Part shown: in pieces, positions 20,933 to 31,591 of the stretch | How the letters are laid out: the number at the start of each line of letters is the position of its first letter | Position numbering within the stretch: position 1 is the stretch's first letter | Assembly (NCBI RefSeq): GCF_946886105.1 | Contig: NZ_CAMPHV010000023.1 | Coordinates: forward strand, 1-64,000 | Direction: 5' to 3' | DNA from: an uncultured Pseudomonas sp. | GTDB taxonomy: Bacteria; Pseudomonadota; Gammaproteobacteria; Pseudomonadales; Pseudomonadaceae | DNA length: 64,000 nt | The notes under the pieces: model-generated | Database searches by the model: none | What the model saw: only the letters and a program-made list of their open reading frames with translations | Told to the model about the DNA's origin: nothing | Made by a program: the position numbers and the translations under genes

Positions 20933-23287
20933 TCAGAATTCCTCCCATTCGCTGTCCTTGCCCAGGCCCCGCTGCGGCATGCTTTTGCTCGGGGTGCGCG
21001 CTTGGCGCGCGCTGGTCTGGACCGCGCGGGGCGTGGCACGGGGGATTTTTCGCGCCTCGCTCTGGGCGTGCTGATCGCCGCCCAGGTCGAACTTGAACAC
21101 CGCCACCGCCTGGGACATTTCCGTCGCCTGTTCGAGCAGGGATTCGGCCGAGGCCGCGGCTTCTTCGACCAGTGCCGCGTTCTGCTGGGTCATCTCGTCC
21201 ATCTGGCTGACCGCGCCGCTGATTTCCTCGATGCCGGTGCTTTGCTCGGCGGAAGCCGCGGCGATCTCGGCCATGATGTCGGTGACCCGTTTGATCGAGA
21301 TGACGATCTCGCTCATGGTCTTGCCGGCCTGGGCGACCAGGGCGTTGCCGTTGTTGACCTTGTCCACCGAATCGGAGATCAGTGTCTTGATTTCCTTGGC
21401 CGCCGCCGCCGAGCGTTGCGCGAGGTTGCGCACTTCGCCGGCGACCACCGCGAAACCGCGGCCCTGCTCGCCGGCGCGCGCGGCTTCGACCGCGGCATTG
21501 AGGGCGAGGATGTTGGTCTGGAAGGCGATGCCGTCGATCACCCCGATGATATCGGCGATCTTGCGCGCCGACTCGTTGATCGAGGACATGGTCTCGACCA
21601 CCTGGTTGACCACATTGCCGCCGTCCACCGCGACCTCGGAGGCGTTCACCGCCAGCGAGTTGGCCTGCCGTGCATTGTCGGCGTTGAGCTTCACCGTGCT
21701 GGTCAACTCCTCCATGCTCGACGCGGTTTGTTCCAGGCTCGAGGCCTGTTCCTCGGTCCGTGAGGACAGGTCGGTGTTGCCCGCGGAAATCTCGTTGGCG
21801 GCGGTGTAGATGGTGTCGGCCGCCAGGCGAATCTGTCCGAGCATGCGCGACAGGCTGCCGGCGGTTTCGTTGGAGTAATCCTTCAGCTGGCCGAAGGTGC
21901 CCTGGTAGTCGGCGCTGATGCGTTCGGTCAGGTCGCCTTTGGCCAGGGCGCCGAGTACCCGCACCACATCGCGCAGGCCCTTGTCGGCGGTTTCCATCAA
22001 CTGGTTGAGGGCGGTGGCGAGGTTGAGGAAGAAGCCCGACTTGTCCGCCGCGTCGACACGCTGGGTGAAATCGCCGAGGGCGGCGGCATTCACCAGACCG
22101 GCGACTTCGCGCTCGACGCGGACCTCCAGGGTGCGGTCGTTCCACTCGATCACCGAACCGAGGCGTTCGCCGCTATCGCCCAGCACCGGGTTGGCGATCA
22201 GCGAGAAAGTCCGGCCGCCGATTTCGATTTGCGTGCGGTAGGTCGAGGTGAGGTTGGCGAGCAGGCGCTTCTGGTGGTCCGGATTCTTGTGGAACTGGTC
22301 CATGTTGCCGCCGAGCAGTTTGTCCGCGGCGAAGTTGGGCAGGGCCTTGCGCAAATCGCTCTCGGCATGTTGCATCATCGCGCCGACGGTCTTGTTCATG
22401 TAGATGATGTTGCGTTCGTTGTCGGCGATCATCACGTTGGTGGTGCAGTTATCCAGCGCGCTCTTGATCCGCGCATTGCTGGCGGCCGCAATGGCCGAGG
22501 CCTGCAGCGAACCGAGCATGACCCGTAGCGATTCCATTACGCTCTGCGGCGCCGCGCGCGGTAGCTCCAGGTCGAGATTGCCGGTGGCGATGCTGGCGGT
22601 GATTTGCGCCAACTCCGCAGGGTCCGCGCCCAACTGACGACGCAAGCCACGCACCAGCAGGAAGACCAGTAGGCAGGCGATCAACAGGGTCACGGCGCCG
22701 ATGATCAGCAAGAGATTATGGGCGCTGGCGGCATGTTCTTCGGCCTGGTGGCCTTGGCGTTCGACCAGGCTGTTCTGCAAGGCGATCACTGCGTTTACCC
22801 GCTGCAGCGTCTCTTGCTGGACATCGCGCAGGTCGGTGAGAAGAACGCTCTGGGCGGTGACAAAGTTGCCGGCATCGTAGAGGCTCAGGTAGCGCCTCAG
22901 CTGCGTCTCATAGCCCGCCAGCGCCTGGCTCAGCGCTTGCAGCAGCTCGCGGCCCTTGTCGGAAGTGACCGTCTCCTCGAGCCGGTCCATGTTTTCTTGC
23001 AGGCTGACGCTGGCCTTTTCGATTTTCTCGCGTTCTCCGGCGACCAGACCGGGATCGTCGCGGGCGATCAATAGGGTGCGTACGGCGCGGGCAATGTTGT
23101 TGCTCTCGTCGATCACGTTGTTGGCTATGACTGTTTTAGGGAAGCTGTGCTCTACCAGCTCCTCGACCTGGTTACGCAGGGCGTCGATCTGCCGCACGCT
23201 GATGACCAACACCAGCAACAGCAGGGCCAGCAGGGCGCCGAAGCAGAGCGACAGCCGCTGGACCATTGAGAGTTGCTTCAGGTTCAT
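20933..23287 (-). CDS. PAS-containing methyl-accepting chemotaxis protein with C-terminal EWEEF tether
   Basis: 784-residue receptor. TM1 (residues 12-32) and TM2 (about 190-212) enclose a helical-bundle periplasmic domain. Then come a HAMP domain, a PAS-like domain around 268-385 ([37 protein letters not shown]), further HAMP-like segments, and a signalling hairpin whose tip includes [20 protein letters not shown]. The C-terminus DSEWEEF matches the CheR-binding pentapeptide known from P. aeruginosa Aer2/McpB and enteric receptors. Unlike soluble Aer2 it has a periplasmic sensor. The PAS ligand is not predictable. Confidence 0.92.
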   Translation of the reverse strand: MNLKQLSMVQRLSLCFGALLALLLLVLVISVRQIDALRNQVEELVEHSFPKTVIANNVIDESNNIARAVRTLLIARDDPGLVAGEREKIEKASVSLQENMDRLEETVTSDKGRELLQALSQALAGYETQLRRYLSLYDAGNFVTAQSVLLTDLRDVQQETLQRVNAVIALQNSLVERQGHQAEEHAASAHNLLLIIGAVTLLIACLLVFLLVRGLRRQLGADPAELAQITASIATGNLDLELPRAAPQSVMESLRVMLGSLQASAIAAASNARIKSALDNCTTNVMIADNERNIIYMNKTVGAMMQHAESDLRKALPNFAADKLLGGNMDQFHKNPDHQKRLLANLTSTYRTQIEIGGRTFSLIANPVLGDSGERLGSVIEWNDRTLEVRVEREVAGLVNAAALGDFTQRVDAADKSGFFLNLATALNQLMETADKGLRDVVRVLGALAKGDLTERISADYQGTFGQLKDYSNETAGSLSRMLGQIRLAADTIYTAANEISAGNTDLSSRTEEQASSLEQTASSMEELTSTVKLNADNARQANSLAVNASEVAVDGGNVVNQVVETMSSINESARKIADIIGVIDGIAFQTNILALNAAVEAARAGEQGRGFAVVAGEVRNLAQRSAAAAKEIKTLISDSVDKVNNGNALVAQAGKTMSEIVISIKRVTDIMAEIAAASAEQSTGIEEISGAVSQMDEMTQQNAALVEEAAASAESLLEQATEMSQAVAVFKFDLGGDQHAQSEARKIPRATPRAVQTSARQARTPSKSMPQRGLGKDSEWEEF

Positions 23288-23317
23288 GGGGATCTCCTTG
23301 AGGTTGCCAGCGCTGTC

Positions 23318-23803
23318 TCAGTCGTTGGGGTTATTGAGCAATGCCAGCTCGCGGCTGCTCATAAGTTTTTCGATGTCCACCAGGATCAGCATGCGTTCGC
23401 TCACGGTGGCCAGGCCAAGCAGGTATTCGGTGTCGAAGCTGCCGCCGAATTCCGGTGGCGGCTTGATCTCCTGGCCGGTCAGGGCGATCACGTCGGACAC
23501 CGAGTCGACCACCGCGCCGACGATGCGCTCGAGCACATTGAGGATGATCACCACGGTGAACGGGTCGTAAGTCACCGAGGGCAGATTGAATTTGATGCGC
23601 AGGTCGACGATCGGCACTATGGCGCCGCGCAGGTTGATCACGCCCTTGATGAAGGCCGGGCTGTTGGCGATCGCGGTGACCTGGTCGTAACCGCGGATTT
23701 CCTGGACTCGCAGGATATCGATGGCGTATTCCTCGGCCCCCAGGGTGAAGGTCAGGAACTCCCGGGCGGGTTGGTTGCCGGGGTTCTCATTCGCTTGGTT
23801 CAT
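23318..23803 (-). CDS. cheW: CheW, chemotaxis coupling protein
   Basis: 161-residue Che[40 protein letters not shown], and [13 protein letters not shown]. It links receptors to CheA. It overlaps the 3' end of cheA by 17 bp, so translation is coupled. Confidence 0.95.
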   Translation of the reverse strand: MNQANENPGNQPAREFLTFTLGAEEYAIDILRVQEIRGYDQVTAIANSPAFIKGVINLRGAIVPIVDLRIKFNLPSVTYDPFTVVIILNVLERIVGAVVDSVSDVIALTGQEIKPPPEFGGSFDTEYLLGLATVSERMLILVDIEKLMSSRELALLNNPND

Positions 23804-25745
23804 AGCTGTGCGCTCCTTTACCGGCCAGGCGCGGCAGGGTGTCGATGTCGAGGATCAGGGCGACGCTGCCGTCGCCCATGATGGTGGCGCCGGTGATCCC
23901 ATCGACGCGGCGGAAGTTCTGCTCCAGGCTTTTGATCACCACCTGCTGCTGGCCGACCAGATCGTCCACCAGCAGGGCGAATTTCTCGCCCTCGGCTTCG
24001 AGAATCAGCACGATCGCCGCGGTCGGATCGGGCGCCGCGCCGCCATTGTCGAGCAGGTCGTGCAGGGCCAGCAGCGGCAGGTACTCGCCGCGCACGCGGA
24101 TCACCGTGCCGCGATTGCCGCTGAGGCCGTGGAGGTCGTCGGGTTTCGGTTGCAGCGATTCGATGATGTAGGTCAGCGGGATCACGTAATGCACGCGCTG
24201 CACCGAGACGATCATGCCGTCGAGGATCGCCAGGGTCAGCGGCAGACGAATGGCGATGCGGGTGCCCACGCCTTCCATCGATTCGATGTCGATACGCCCG
24301 CCGATCGCCGAGATATTGCGCCGCACCACGTCCATGCCGACGCCGCGCCCGGACAGGTCGGTGACCACTTCGGCGGTGGAGAAGCCCGGCATGAAGATCA
24401 GCTGCCAGACCTCGCTGTCGGGCATTTCGTCGCTGACCGCCAGGCCCTGCTGGCGCGCTTTTTCGATGATCTTGGCGCGGCTCAGGCCGCGCCCGTCGTC
24501 ATTGACCTCGACGACGATGCGGCCGCCCTGGTGATAGGCCGCGAGGCGCACCGTGCCGTGCTCGGGCTTGCCGGCGGCGAGGCGCTGCGCGGGCGACTCG
24601 ATGCCGTGGTCGACGCTGTTGCGGATGATATGGGTGAGCGGGTCGGTGAGTTTTTCGATGACCCCCTTGTCCAGTTCCGTGTGTTCGCCTTGCAGGTGCA
24701 GCTCGACTTTTTTGCCGAGCTTGCCGGCGGTGTCGCGCACCACCCGCGGGAAGCGATTGAAGATAAAGCTGATCGGTAGCATGCGGATCGACATCACCGA
24801 TTCCTGCAGCTCGCGGGTGTTGTGTTCGAGCTGGCCGAGGGCCTGGTGGATCTGTTCGAACAGGCTCGGGTCGAGGTCGACGGTGAGTTGGGCGAGCATC
24901 GCCTGGGTGATCACCAGTTCGCCGACCTGATTGATCAGGCTGTCGATCTTTTCCACGCTGACGCGGATCGAGCTGGACTCGCTATCCGCGCCGCCGCGCG
25001 AGGCGGCTGGCGCGGTATCGCCGGTGCGGCGGTCGTTACCGCGTCTGTCGCCGCTGCGGCGGTCCGCGCTGCGCCGTTCCTCCTGCGGTGCCGTGGGTAC
25101 GCTCGGGCTCGGTATGACGGGCTGGGCGGGCGGCAGCGAACCGGGCGCATCCTCGAACAGGCCGTAAGCGGCATCCGCGGCGGCGGGTTGCTCGAACAGC
25201 CCATAGGCCTCGTCGGGCGTGGCTGGGCTGGCCAGCCCCGGGGCATCGTCGAAGAAGCCGAATGCATCGTCGTCGCTTGCTGCGGCGGGTAGCTCCTCGA
25301 AGAAACCGAAGGCTTGCTCCTCGCCGGCGGATGCGGGTAGCGGCGAGCTGGCGGGGGCCTGATCGATAAAGCGTTGCAAGCGCGCGAGCGTATCGGCGGT
25401 GGGAATATCCGGGTTCTCGCGCTGGTTCTGGTGGGCGGAGAGCAGCTGCGCGAGCACGTCGCGGGCGCCGAGAAATACATCGATCATCTCCACCTGCAAG
25501 GCCATGCGCCCGCTGCGCAGCTTGTCCAGCAGGGTTTCCAGTACGTGGGTCAGCGCGCTCAGGTCGTCGAAACCGAACATGCCGCTGGAGCCCTTGATCG
25601 AATGGGCGGCACGGAAAATCCCGTTCAACGCCTCCGGGTCCGGCGCCTGAGTATCCAGGGTCAGAAGGAGGTGTTCGAGGTTGGCCAGATGCTCCTCGGC
25701 CTCCTCGAAAAACACCTGGAGAAATTGCTCCATGCCGTCGTTCAT
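23787..25745 (-). CDS. cheA: CheA, chemotaxis histidine kinase with motif-repeat linker
   Basis: 652-residue kinase. The P1 Hpt domain has the phospho-His in [11 protein letters not shown] near residue 48. Between about 145 and 205 the linker holds four related units: [27 protein letters not shown] and AYGLFEDAP. They are followed by the basic-acidic run [21 protein letters not shown]3-P5 follow: [31 protein letters not shown], then a CheW-like domain. No standard P2 is apparent, so the repeated A[FY]G[FL]F units may act as docking sites for CheY or CheB. It follows cheY by 33 bp. Confidence 0.94.
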   Translation of the reverse strand: MNDGMEQFLQVFFEEAEEHLANLEHLLLTLDTQAPDPEALNGIFRAAHSIKGSSGMFGFDDLSALTHVLETLLDKLRSGRMALQVEMIDVFLGARDVLAQLLSAHQNQRENPDIPTADTLARLQRFIDQAPASSPLPASAGEEQAFGFFEELPAAASDDDAFGFFDDAPGLASPATPDEAYGLFEQPAAADAAYGLFEDAPGSLPPAQPVIPSPSVPTAPQEERRSADRRSGDRRGNDRRTGDTAPAASRGGADSESSSIRVSVEKIDSLINQVGELVITQAMLAQLTVDLDPSLFEQIHQALGQLEHNTRELQESVMSIRMLPISFIFNRFPRVVRDTAGKLGKKVELHLQGEHTELDKGVIEKLTDPLTHIIRNSVDHGIESPAQRLAAGKPEHGTVRLAAYHQGGRIVVEVNDDGRGLSRAKIIEKARQQGLAVSDEMPDSEVWQLIFMPGFSTAEVVTDLSGRGVGMDVVRRNISAIGGRIDIESMEGVGTRIAIRLPLTLAILDGMIVSVQRVHYVIPLTYIIESLQPKPDDLHGLSGNRGTVIRVRGEYLPLLALHDLLDNGGAAPDPTAAIVLILEAEGEKFALLVDDLVGQQQVVIKSLEQNFRRVDGITGATIMGDGSVALILDIDTLPRLAGKGAHSYEPSE

Positions 25746-25778
25746 CTGCGCGCGCCTGTGCAGTGCCTGGGTGGTCGA

Positions 25779-26144
25779 TCAGGGCAAAACCTTCTTGGTC
25801 ACTTCGAGCAGCTTCGGTGGATCGAAGGGCTTGACCAGCCAGCCGGTGGCGCCAGCGGCTTTGCCCTGCTGCTTCATCGCGTCGCTGGATTCGGTGGTGA
25901 GCATCAGGATCGGCGTGCTGCGATAGCCGGGCATGCCGCGCAGGCTCTTGATCAGGCTGATGCCATCCATGTTCGGCATGTTCTGGTCGGTGAACACCAG
26001 CTGGTAGCTTTTGCGCTGCGCCTTGCCCAGCCCGTCGCGGCCATCCACGGCTTCGTCGACCTCGTAGCCGGCAGCACGCAGGGTGAAACCCAGCATCTGC
26101 CGAATCGAGGTGGAATCGTCGACTATCAGGATGGATTTGCTCAT
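25779..26144 (-). CDS. cheY: CheY, single-domain response regulator
   Basis: 121-residue receiver: ILIVDDSTSIRQML, phospho-acceptor Asp in VFTDQNMPNMDGISL, Thr in MLTTES and Lys in LVKPFDPPKL. It should accept phosphate from CheA. The ATG at 26144 overlaps the upstream stop by 4 bp (ATGA); the longer upstream frame is a shadow of the previous gene. Confidence 0.95.
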   Translation of the reverse strand: MSKSILIVDDSTSIRQMLGFTLRAAGYEVDEAVDGRDGLGKAQRKSYQLVFTDQNMPNMDGISLIKSLRGMPGYRSTPILMLTTESSDAMKQQGKAAGATGWLVKPFDPPKLLEVTKKVLP

Positions 26145-27913
26145 GAGGTCGCTCCATTGTGCGTGCGGAGAGTGGCGGCCGCGGCGTGTTCGGCGGGGCG
26201 CGGTTTTCCCTGCTGCCCCTGGCCCCAGCACAGTTCGGCCTTGACGCTGTTGCCCGGCGGGTAGAACACCAGGTGCTGGCACAGGTTACGCACCAGGATC
26301 AGGCCGCGGCCGTGGTACTGGTGGGTCAGGTCCTGGGGCGCGTCGAGCAGCAGCCGACCGACATCGAAGCCCCGGCCGCTGTCGCAGACCCGGACTTGCA
26401 GACTGTTGCCCGTGGCGCTGCCTTGCTGGCGTACCTCGACCCGGATCTCGCCCTGGGTGAGGGCGGCCAGGCGCTCGCGACGGGTCTCGAAATAACGCTC
26501 GAAACCATCGGGCAGGTTCTTGATCGCCGAGTTGAGGCCGAGCAGGCCGTGGTCCAGGGCGTTGCTCAGCAGTTCGTAGAGAATCACCGCCAGGGCGCCC
26601 TGTTTTTCCGCGGCCAGCCCCAGGGTGTTGCACTGGGCGGCGACTATCGGCGCCAGGTCCAGGCGTTGCAGCTGCGAGGCGCCGAAGGTCAGTTGCAGGT
26701 GCCAGTTCTCGGCGACCCCACTGGTTTCGGCAGGCGCCGGCGGACAGTCGACGGAGACCTCCGCGGCGCTGCATTCGAGCAGCAGGCAGGACAGGTCGTC
26801 ATGCGGCAGGCGTCCGCCCATATGCTTCTGCAGGGCGAGTTGCAGCACATCGATCGGATTCTCCTGTGGCGCCTGTTGCAGGCATTGCTCCAGGCGCGCT
26901 TTGCCGAACGGCTCGCGCTCGGCGTTCTCCGCTTCGATCAGACCGTCGGAGTACAGCAACAAACGGCGCCCCGGTTCCACGGCGACGGTTTCGTACTGGT
27001 TTTCGAACTCGTCACCATCGACGATACCGAGGGGCAAGTTGGCCGAGGCGAAACGGTGCACCACCTGGCCTTGCGGGTCGAGCAGCAGGGCCGCCGGGAT
27101 GCCGCCGTTCCATACCGAAAGCAGGTTTTCGCGGGGGCGGAACAACACCAGCAGGGCGGCGACGAAACGGTCGACCGGCGAGTAGGCGCGGTGGCGCAGG
27201 TTCAGCTCCCAGGCGATGCTGTCGAGGGTGAAGCCCTTGCCGGCCATGGCGTAGAAGGCCTGCGACAGCGGGATCAGGGTCAACGCCGCGGGCAGGCCAT
27301 GACCGGTGGCGTCGGCCAGCATCACGTAGAGGTCGCCGTTGCTCGATGGGCAGGCCAGCAGCAGATCGCCGGAAACCTCGTTGGCCGGCTGCAGCAAGTA
27401 ACGCACTTGTGGATGGTCGAGCAGGTCGCTGCGCACCAGCCGGCTCATCAGGAAGCGGCTGATGCGCCGTTCCTCGGCTTCGGCGTGACGGTACAGCAAC
27501 AGCTCGCGGTTCTGTTCGGCGACCTGCTCCTGCAGCACGGTTATGCGCCTGAATGCATTGATCTTGGCGGCGAGGATGGCGAAATTCACCGGCTTGGCGA
27601 TGAAGTCGTCGCAGCCGGCATCGAGCGAGGCGACCTGATCGTCGGTTTCACTCAGGCCCGAAAGCATGATGATCGGCTTCCAGCCACTGACTTTCTGCAA
27701 CTCGCGGATCAGCCGGGTCGCGGCGATACCGTCCATGCCGGGCATCAATTGATCCATCAGTACCAGGTCGAAGGTCGCCTGCCGATACGCCTGCACCGCC
27801 CGCTCGCCGTCGCCGACCACCGTGCACTCGTGACCCAACGACCGGATAAAGGTCTTGAGAAGTAAGCCGAGCGTGGGGTCGTCATCGACGCTGAGGACGT
27901 TCAGGGGGCGCAT
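26141..27913 (-). CDS. Response regulator fused to PP2C-type phosphatase and anti-sigma-like ATPase domain (HsbR-like)
   Basis: About 590 residues in three parts. An N-terminal receiver has SVDDDPTLGLLL and Asp in LVLMDQLMPGMDG. A SpoIIE/RsbU-type PP2C domain has SGDLLLA, LADATGHGLPAALTLIPL and LLYSDGLIEAEN. A C-terminal HATPase_c domain of RsbW type has ILYELLSNALDHGLLG and VCDSGRGFD. This layout resembles P. aeruginosa HsbR, which dephosphorylates or phosphorylates the STAS protein HsbA. The next upstream gene here encodes a STAS protein, so the two should form a partner-switching pair. An in-frame TTG lies at 27925; ATG 27913 is preferred. Confidence 0.88.
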   Translation of the reverse strand: MRPLNVLSVDDDPTLGLLLKTFIRSLGHECTVVGDGERAVQAYRQATFDLVLMDQLMPGMDGIAATRLIRELQKVSGWKPIIMLSGLSETDDQVASLDAGCDDFIAKPVNFAILAAKINAFRRITVLQEQVAEQNRELLLYRHAEAEERRISRFLMSRLVRSDLLDHPQVRYLLQPANEVSGDLLLACPSSNGDLYVMLADATGHGLPAALTLIPLSQAFYAMAGKGFTLDSIAWELNLRHRAYSPVDRFVAALLVLFRPRENLLSVWNGGIPAALLLDPQGQVVHRFASANLPLGIVDGDEFENQYETVAVEPGRRLLLYSDGLIEAENAEREPFGKARLEQCLQQAPQENPIDVLQLALQKHMGGRLPHDDLSCLLLECSAAEVSVDCPPAPAETSGVAENWHLQLTFGASQLQRLDLAPIVAAQCNTLGLAAEKQGALAVILYELLSNALDHGLLGLNSAIKNLPDGFERYFETRRERLAALTQGEIRVEVRQQGSATGNSLQVRVCDSGRGFDVGRLLLDAPQDLTHQYHGRGLILVRNLCQHLVFYPPGNSVKAELCWGQGQQGKPRPAEHAAAATLRTHNGATS

Positions 27914-27921
27914 GGCTCGAC

Positions 27922-28212
27922 TCAACTGATCTTGAACAGCTTTTGAAAGTTGGCCACTTCGAAGACCTCCTTGGCGATGCCGTGCAGGCTGCGCAGCTCC
28001 ACGCGCTTGTGTTGCGCCTGGGCCTTGTCGCGCAGCAGCAGGAGGATGCCGAGGGCGGCCGAGTCGATGTATTGCACCGCTTGCAGATCGATGATCAGTA
28101 CCTGTATCTCGGCTTTCGCCAGTTCCTGCTCATAGGCCTCGCGAAAGGTCCGATAAGCCTGGAAGTCGAAGCGCTCCCCGAGCCGGATGACGGCAATGCC
28201 TGCTTCACTCAT
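27922..28212 (-). CDS. STAS-domain anti-sigma-factor antagonist (HsbA-like)
   Basis: 96-residue single STAS domain. The predicted phospho-serine lies in the DSAALG loop (VQYIDSAALGILLLL). Start ATG 28212 has AAGGGAAG upstream. In partner-switching systems the phosphorylation state of this serine is set by the kinase/phosphatase next door, and the free form binds a target such as an anti-sigma factor or diguanylate cyclase. It joins the chemosensory array to a second output. Confidence 0.9.
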   Translation of the reverse strand: MSEAGIAVIRLGERFDFQAYRTFREAYEQELAKAEIQVLIIDLQAVQYIDSAALGILLLLRDKAQAQHKRVELRSLHGIAKEVFEVANFQKLFKIS

Positions 28213-28229
28213 GACAGTGGCTTCCCTTC

Positions 28230-29414
28230 CTAGAAAAAGTCTATTTCGCCGGCGTGCATCGAGGTCTGGTTGACCGGGTTGTGCACGTGGCTGTCGAGTT
28301 GTTTGCGTTGGGCATCCAGGCGGTCCTGTTGGGCGTCCTGGCTCAGTTGCGCGACGCCTTCGAGGCCGCCGGACACCTGCTCGAGTTTTTCCGTGTGCTT
28401 GCGGATCTGGGCCAGCAGCTGGCTGCTGAGGTCCTGGAACTGCAAGGCGGTGATGGCTGCGTTGACGTCGACGGAAAAGGCCCTGGATATCTGCTCCAGT
28501 TCCTCCACGGCCAGCACGGTCGAGCCGTTCATCTGCTCCAGTTCGTTGAGCATGGTGTGGATTTTCTTCTTCGAGGTCATGGCCACGCTCATGTCCCTGG
28601 CCGCCAACTGACTGATGGCGGCATCGGCCTGCTGCAACTCGGCGTGCACGGTATTGATATGGCTGCGTATGGCTTCGGAAAACACGCTGGAGCGGGTCGA
28701 CAACGCGCGCACTTCGTCGGCGACCACGGCGAAACCCCGGCCGGCCTCGCCAGCGCGGGCGGCCTCGATGGCGGCATTCAAGGCGAGCAAATTGGTTTGT
28801 TTGGCGATGGCATCCATGTCGGCGGTGGATTTCACGATTTCGCCGATCTTCGCCGTGATGCGGTCGATGCTGTCGACCAGCTCCATGGAGGTGCGGCTGG
28901 TTTCCACGGTGGCATCGACGAAGAAGGTCAGGGTCTCCTGGGTGGTGCTGACGAATTGGCCGAAGTTCACTTCGCGACTGTCGTGCTGGTCGGCCCGGTA
29001 GCGGTCGGTGAGCGAGCCGGCGATCTGCAACTGACGTTCTATCAACTGGTTGAGTCGGGTGAAGCTGCCGATCAACCCCTCGATCGCCGTGCCGAGCAAC
29101 CGGTCGATCTGCTGGCTGCGCTCGGCGATCGAGTGCGCCTCGTTGGCCACCCCTTGGCACAAGGGTTCGAACTCGTCGCGCAGCGCCAGATTGGCCGACT
29201 CCGCCTGTTCGGATTCGGCTGCGCCGAACGCCTCTTGTCGGCGCAGCCGGTGAATCAAATAGGCGCCGCAAGTCAGGCTGAGGAGCGCGCCGGCAATCAG
29301 CGCCGGCCAACCGGGCAGGCCGGCACCGAGCAGCGCCAGGCTCAGCAGCCAGGGCAGGCCGAACAGGCTGGAAACAAGGGGGATAGGTAGCGGTGAGGCG
29401 CTTTGTTCGAGCAT
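28230..29414 (-). CDS. Methyl-accepting chemotaxis protein with minimal periplasmic part
   Basis: First gene of the operon, 394 residues from ATG 29414. Two hydrophobic segments near the N-terminus (about 10-30 and 37-55) are separated by only a few residues, so there is no real periplasmic sensor. The helical part shows the signalling tip [32 protein letters not shown]. It probably senses an internal or membrane signal, or serves as a scaffold. A TTG start at 29495 would add 27 residues; the initiation site is uncertain. Confidence 0.82.
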   Translation of the reverse strand: MLEQSASPLPIPLVSSLFGLPWLLSLALLGAGLPGWPALIAGALLSLTCGAYLIHRLRRQEAFGAAESEQAESANLALRDEFEPLCQGVANEAHSIAERSQQIDRLLGTAIEGLIGSFTRLNQLIERQLQIAGSLTDRYRADQHDSREVNFGQFVSTTQETLTFFVDATVETSRTSMELVDSIDRITAKIGEIVKSTADMDAIAKQTNLLALNAAIEAARAGEAGRGFAVVADEVRALSTRSSVFSEAIRSHINTVHAELQQADAAISQLAARDMSVAMTSKKKIHTMLNELEQMNGSTVLAVEELEQISRAFSVDVNAAITALQFQDLSSQLLAQIRKHTEKLEQVSGGLEGVAQLSQDAQQDRLDAQRKQLDSHVHNPVNQTSMHAGEIDFF

Positions 29415-29440
29415 TGAGCGACTAATCCCTGTGCGATATG

Positions 29441-29469
29441 ACTCCTGGGTTTGGCTTAACCCTAGGAGT
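29441..29469. promoter_or_regulatory. Imperfect palindrome upstream of the chemosensory operon
   Basis: ACTCCTGGGTT (29441-29451) pairs with AACCC-T-AGGAGT (29458-29469) around a TGGCTT loop, with a single bulged T. It lies 27 bp before the proposed MCP start and may be an operator or leader hairpin. Confidence 0.4.
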
Positions 29470-29796
29470 GCCGAAGGCTTTGTCAAATGAGTCAATTCTC
29501 CGTCGCGCGAACCTGGGCGTCGACGAACGGAGCAAGCACGGAAACGCCCGGCTTTAAGCGCTTTGTCTACGGATTAATGGAATTAAAAGTGTTTTTAAAG
29601 GTGAAAAATATTCTTAGAGAACGATGAACTAAATTGACCGAATAGACAGTAAGTCGACGAATCGGCAAATATGCACGCCGGGCAGGCTGCGCGGCTTGCT
29701 GGTTTTGCCGCCGGAGTACGTCCGCGTGCCGGCGAGCGCCGATCGTTAGCCTGCTTCCGTGCCGCATTGAGCCGGTGTCTGGCAAGGTTCTACGAC

Positions 29797-29823
29797 TAAA
29801 GGCGTAGAGGCTTTTTCCGATTG
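29797..29823 (+). promoter_or_regulatory. Candidate sigma-28 (FliA) promoter for the PilJ-domain MCP
   Basis: TAAA (29797-29800), a 15-base spacer, then TCCGATTG (29816-29823) matches the FliA pattern TAAA-N15-GCCGATAA in all four -35 bases and five of eight -10 bases. It lies about 65 bp before the start codon. FliA control is usual for chemoreceptor genes. Confidence 0.5.
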
Positions 29824-29889
29824 GCCGACGCTAGCGGTTAGGCGAACGGCTATGGTGGATATTCGGAGAGGTTTTTGAGGGATGGGGCC

Positions 29890-31479
29890 ATGTCGGTAAC
29901 GCTGCTTTTCGATCGACTGCTGTGCGCCATAGGTCTGCGCACCCTGAACCAGCAGTTTCTGTTTTCCTATGCATTGATGTTTCTGCTGGCACTGGTCGCC
30001 TCGGTGGCGCTGTATCTGAATATGGCGGTGTCGCCGGAAACCATCAACGTGGCGGGCGCCCAGCGCATGCTCAGCCAGAAGATGAGCAAAGAGGCCATGC
30101 TCCTGCGCGAGGGGGCCATCGAACGCGCCGTCCTGGACGCCACCATCGCCCAGTTCGCCGAGGCCCACGAAGCGCTGCAAAACGGCGACCCCGAGCGCAA
30201 GATCAGCGTTATCCCGTCGCCGGCGGTGCAGGCACAGATGGTGCTGGTCGGGCGCTTGTGGCAGGACTTTCGCCCGCGATTGGAGGCGTTGGCCGGCGCT
30301 ACCAATGAGGTCGACCTAGCCGCTTTGGAAAGTGCTTCGACCCAGCTGCTGCGGGAAATGAACAAGGCGGTGGGATTGATGGCGGCGCATGTCGAGAACC
30401 GACAGCGCGGTCTGATGTGGCTGGCCTTTGGCTGCTTGTTGGGCATTCTGCTGTTGGTGGTATTGGGCCGGCAGTTCGGCCTGCGTCCACTGATGACCAG
30501 CCTGGGCCTGGTGGAACACGGGCTGACCCGGGTCGGCGGTGGCGACTTCACCCGCGGATTGGAGGGCGGGGAGCGCGCCAATGAAATCGGCAGGATCATC
30601 GCCGGCTACAACCGCATGCAGACCGAGGTGCGCGCCTTGCTGGGCGAGGTCAAAGCCTCGGGCGGCAACACCCAGACCCATGTCGAAGAGGCGGTGGCGG
30701 CTGCCCAGGCCGCGGGCGACGGTGCGCGGCGCCAGCACGAGAACCTCGACCAGGTGGCGACCGCGATGACGGAGATGAGCGCCACCGTGGCTGAAGTCGC
30801 GCGGCATGCCAGCCTGGCTGCGGAGTCCGCACGCAATGCCGATGAATGTGCCCAGGCCGGACAGCGCGCGGTGCAGCGCAGTGCCGAGCTGTTGGCCGGC
30901 CTGAGCGGGCAGATGGAGCGTAACGCCGAAGGCTTGGCGGCCCTGCGCGAGGAAACCGCCGGGGTCGGCAAGGTATTGGAAGTGATTACCGCGATTGCCG
31001 AGCAGACCAACCTGCTGGCGCTCAATGCCGCCATCGAAGCGGCCCGCGCCGGCGAAGCCGGGCGTGGCTTCGCCGTGGTCGCCGATGAAGTGCGCACCCT
31101 GGCCAGCCGCACTCAGCAATCCACGGGGGAAATCCAGGCGATTATCCAGCGCCTGCAGGCGGGGGCGGAGCAGGCCGTGGCGGCGATCCAGAGCAGCAGC
31201 GAGCTGGTGCGCGATAACCTGCTGCATGTGCAGGAGGCGAACCAAGTGCTCGATACCATCGTCGGTGCGGTGGACAGCATCAATACGATGAACGCGCAGA
31301 TCGCCACCGCGGCGGAAGAGCAAAGCCAGGTGGCTCAGGATATCGACCAGCGCGTCGCCGAAGTCTCCGGTCTGGCTGAGCGCAGCCATGGCGATGCGCG
31401 GAGCGTGATGCAGGTCAGCGAGCGGATTCATAGCGAGATGCAGCGCCTGACCGCGCAACTGAGCCGCTTTCAGACTTGA
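29890..31479 (+). CDS. PilJ-domain methyl-accepting chemotaxis protein (McpN-like, nitrate sensor candidate)
   Basis: About 529 residues. TM1 (near 25-47) and TM2 (near 178-198) flank a periplasmic PilJ/NarX-type helical domain carrying the P-box-like motif [20 protein letters not shown], the motif that binds nitrate in NarX/NarQ and in P. aeruginosa McpN. HAMP-like and signalling regions follow ([18 protein letters not shown]). ATG 29890 is chosen over a TTG at 29875 because GAGG precedes it. The neighbouring lipoprotein cytochrome c' is also compatible with a nitrogen-oxide theme. Confidence 0.87.
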   Translation: MSVTLLFDRLLCAIGLRTLNQQFLFSYALMFLLALVASVALYLNMAVSPETINVAGAQRMLSQKMSKEAMLLREGAIERAVLDATIAQFAEAHEALQNGDPERKISVIPSPAVQAQMVLVGRLWQDFRPRLEALAGATNEVDLAALESASTQLLREMNKAVGLMAAHVENRQRGLMWLAFGCLLGILLLVVLGRQFGLRPLMTSLGLVEHGLTRVGGGDFTRGLEGGERANEIGRIIAGYNRMQTEVRALLGEVKASGGNTQTHVEEAVAAAQAAGDGARRQHENLDQVATAMTEMSATVAEVARHASLAAESARNADECAQAGQRAVQRSAELLAGLSGQMERNAEGLAALREETAGVGKVLEVITAIAEQTNLLALNAAIEAARAGEAGRGFAVVADEVRTLASRTQQSTGEIQAIIQRLQAGAEQAVAAIQSSSELVRDNLLHVQEANQVLDTIVGAVDSINTMNAQIATAAEEQSQVAQDIDQRVAEVSGLAERSHGDARSVMQVSERIHSEMQRLTAQLSRFQT

Positions 31480-31591
31480 TGGTCGGGCTCGAATGGCAGG
31501 TGTCGGGTGGTCGATCCGGTGATTGTGGCTCCGCGATTGACGCCCCATCTGCGATACTGCGCGCCTTCCAAACCGCCGCCGATAGCTTTCA

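Larger units (their letters stand above)
29415..29889. other. Divergent intergenic region between the two MCP genes
   Basis: About 475 bp. The centre (29570-29650) is markedly AT-rich. It contains the palindrome at 29441-29469 and a sigma-28-like promoter at 29797-29823. No convincing sigma-28 site was found for the minus-strand operon. No gene is credible. Confidence 0.6.

Noticed and set aside
26159..27865. 568-codon plus-strand frame opposite the receiver-phosphatase gene
   Set aside because: Gln/Gly/Val-rich antisense frame with no motifs; the minus-strand gene is well supported.
29150..29175. TGGCAC-containing stretch as a sigma-54 promoter
   Set aside because: Lies within the MCP coding region and lacks the GC element at the needed spacing.
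27922..29310. 462-codon frame ending in the STAS protein
   Set aside because: Only the last 96 codons encode a recognisable domain; the rest is an alternative frame of the MCP gene. The STAS start at 28212 has a good ribosome binding site.
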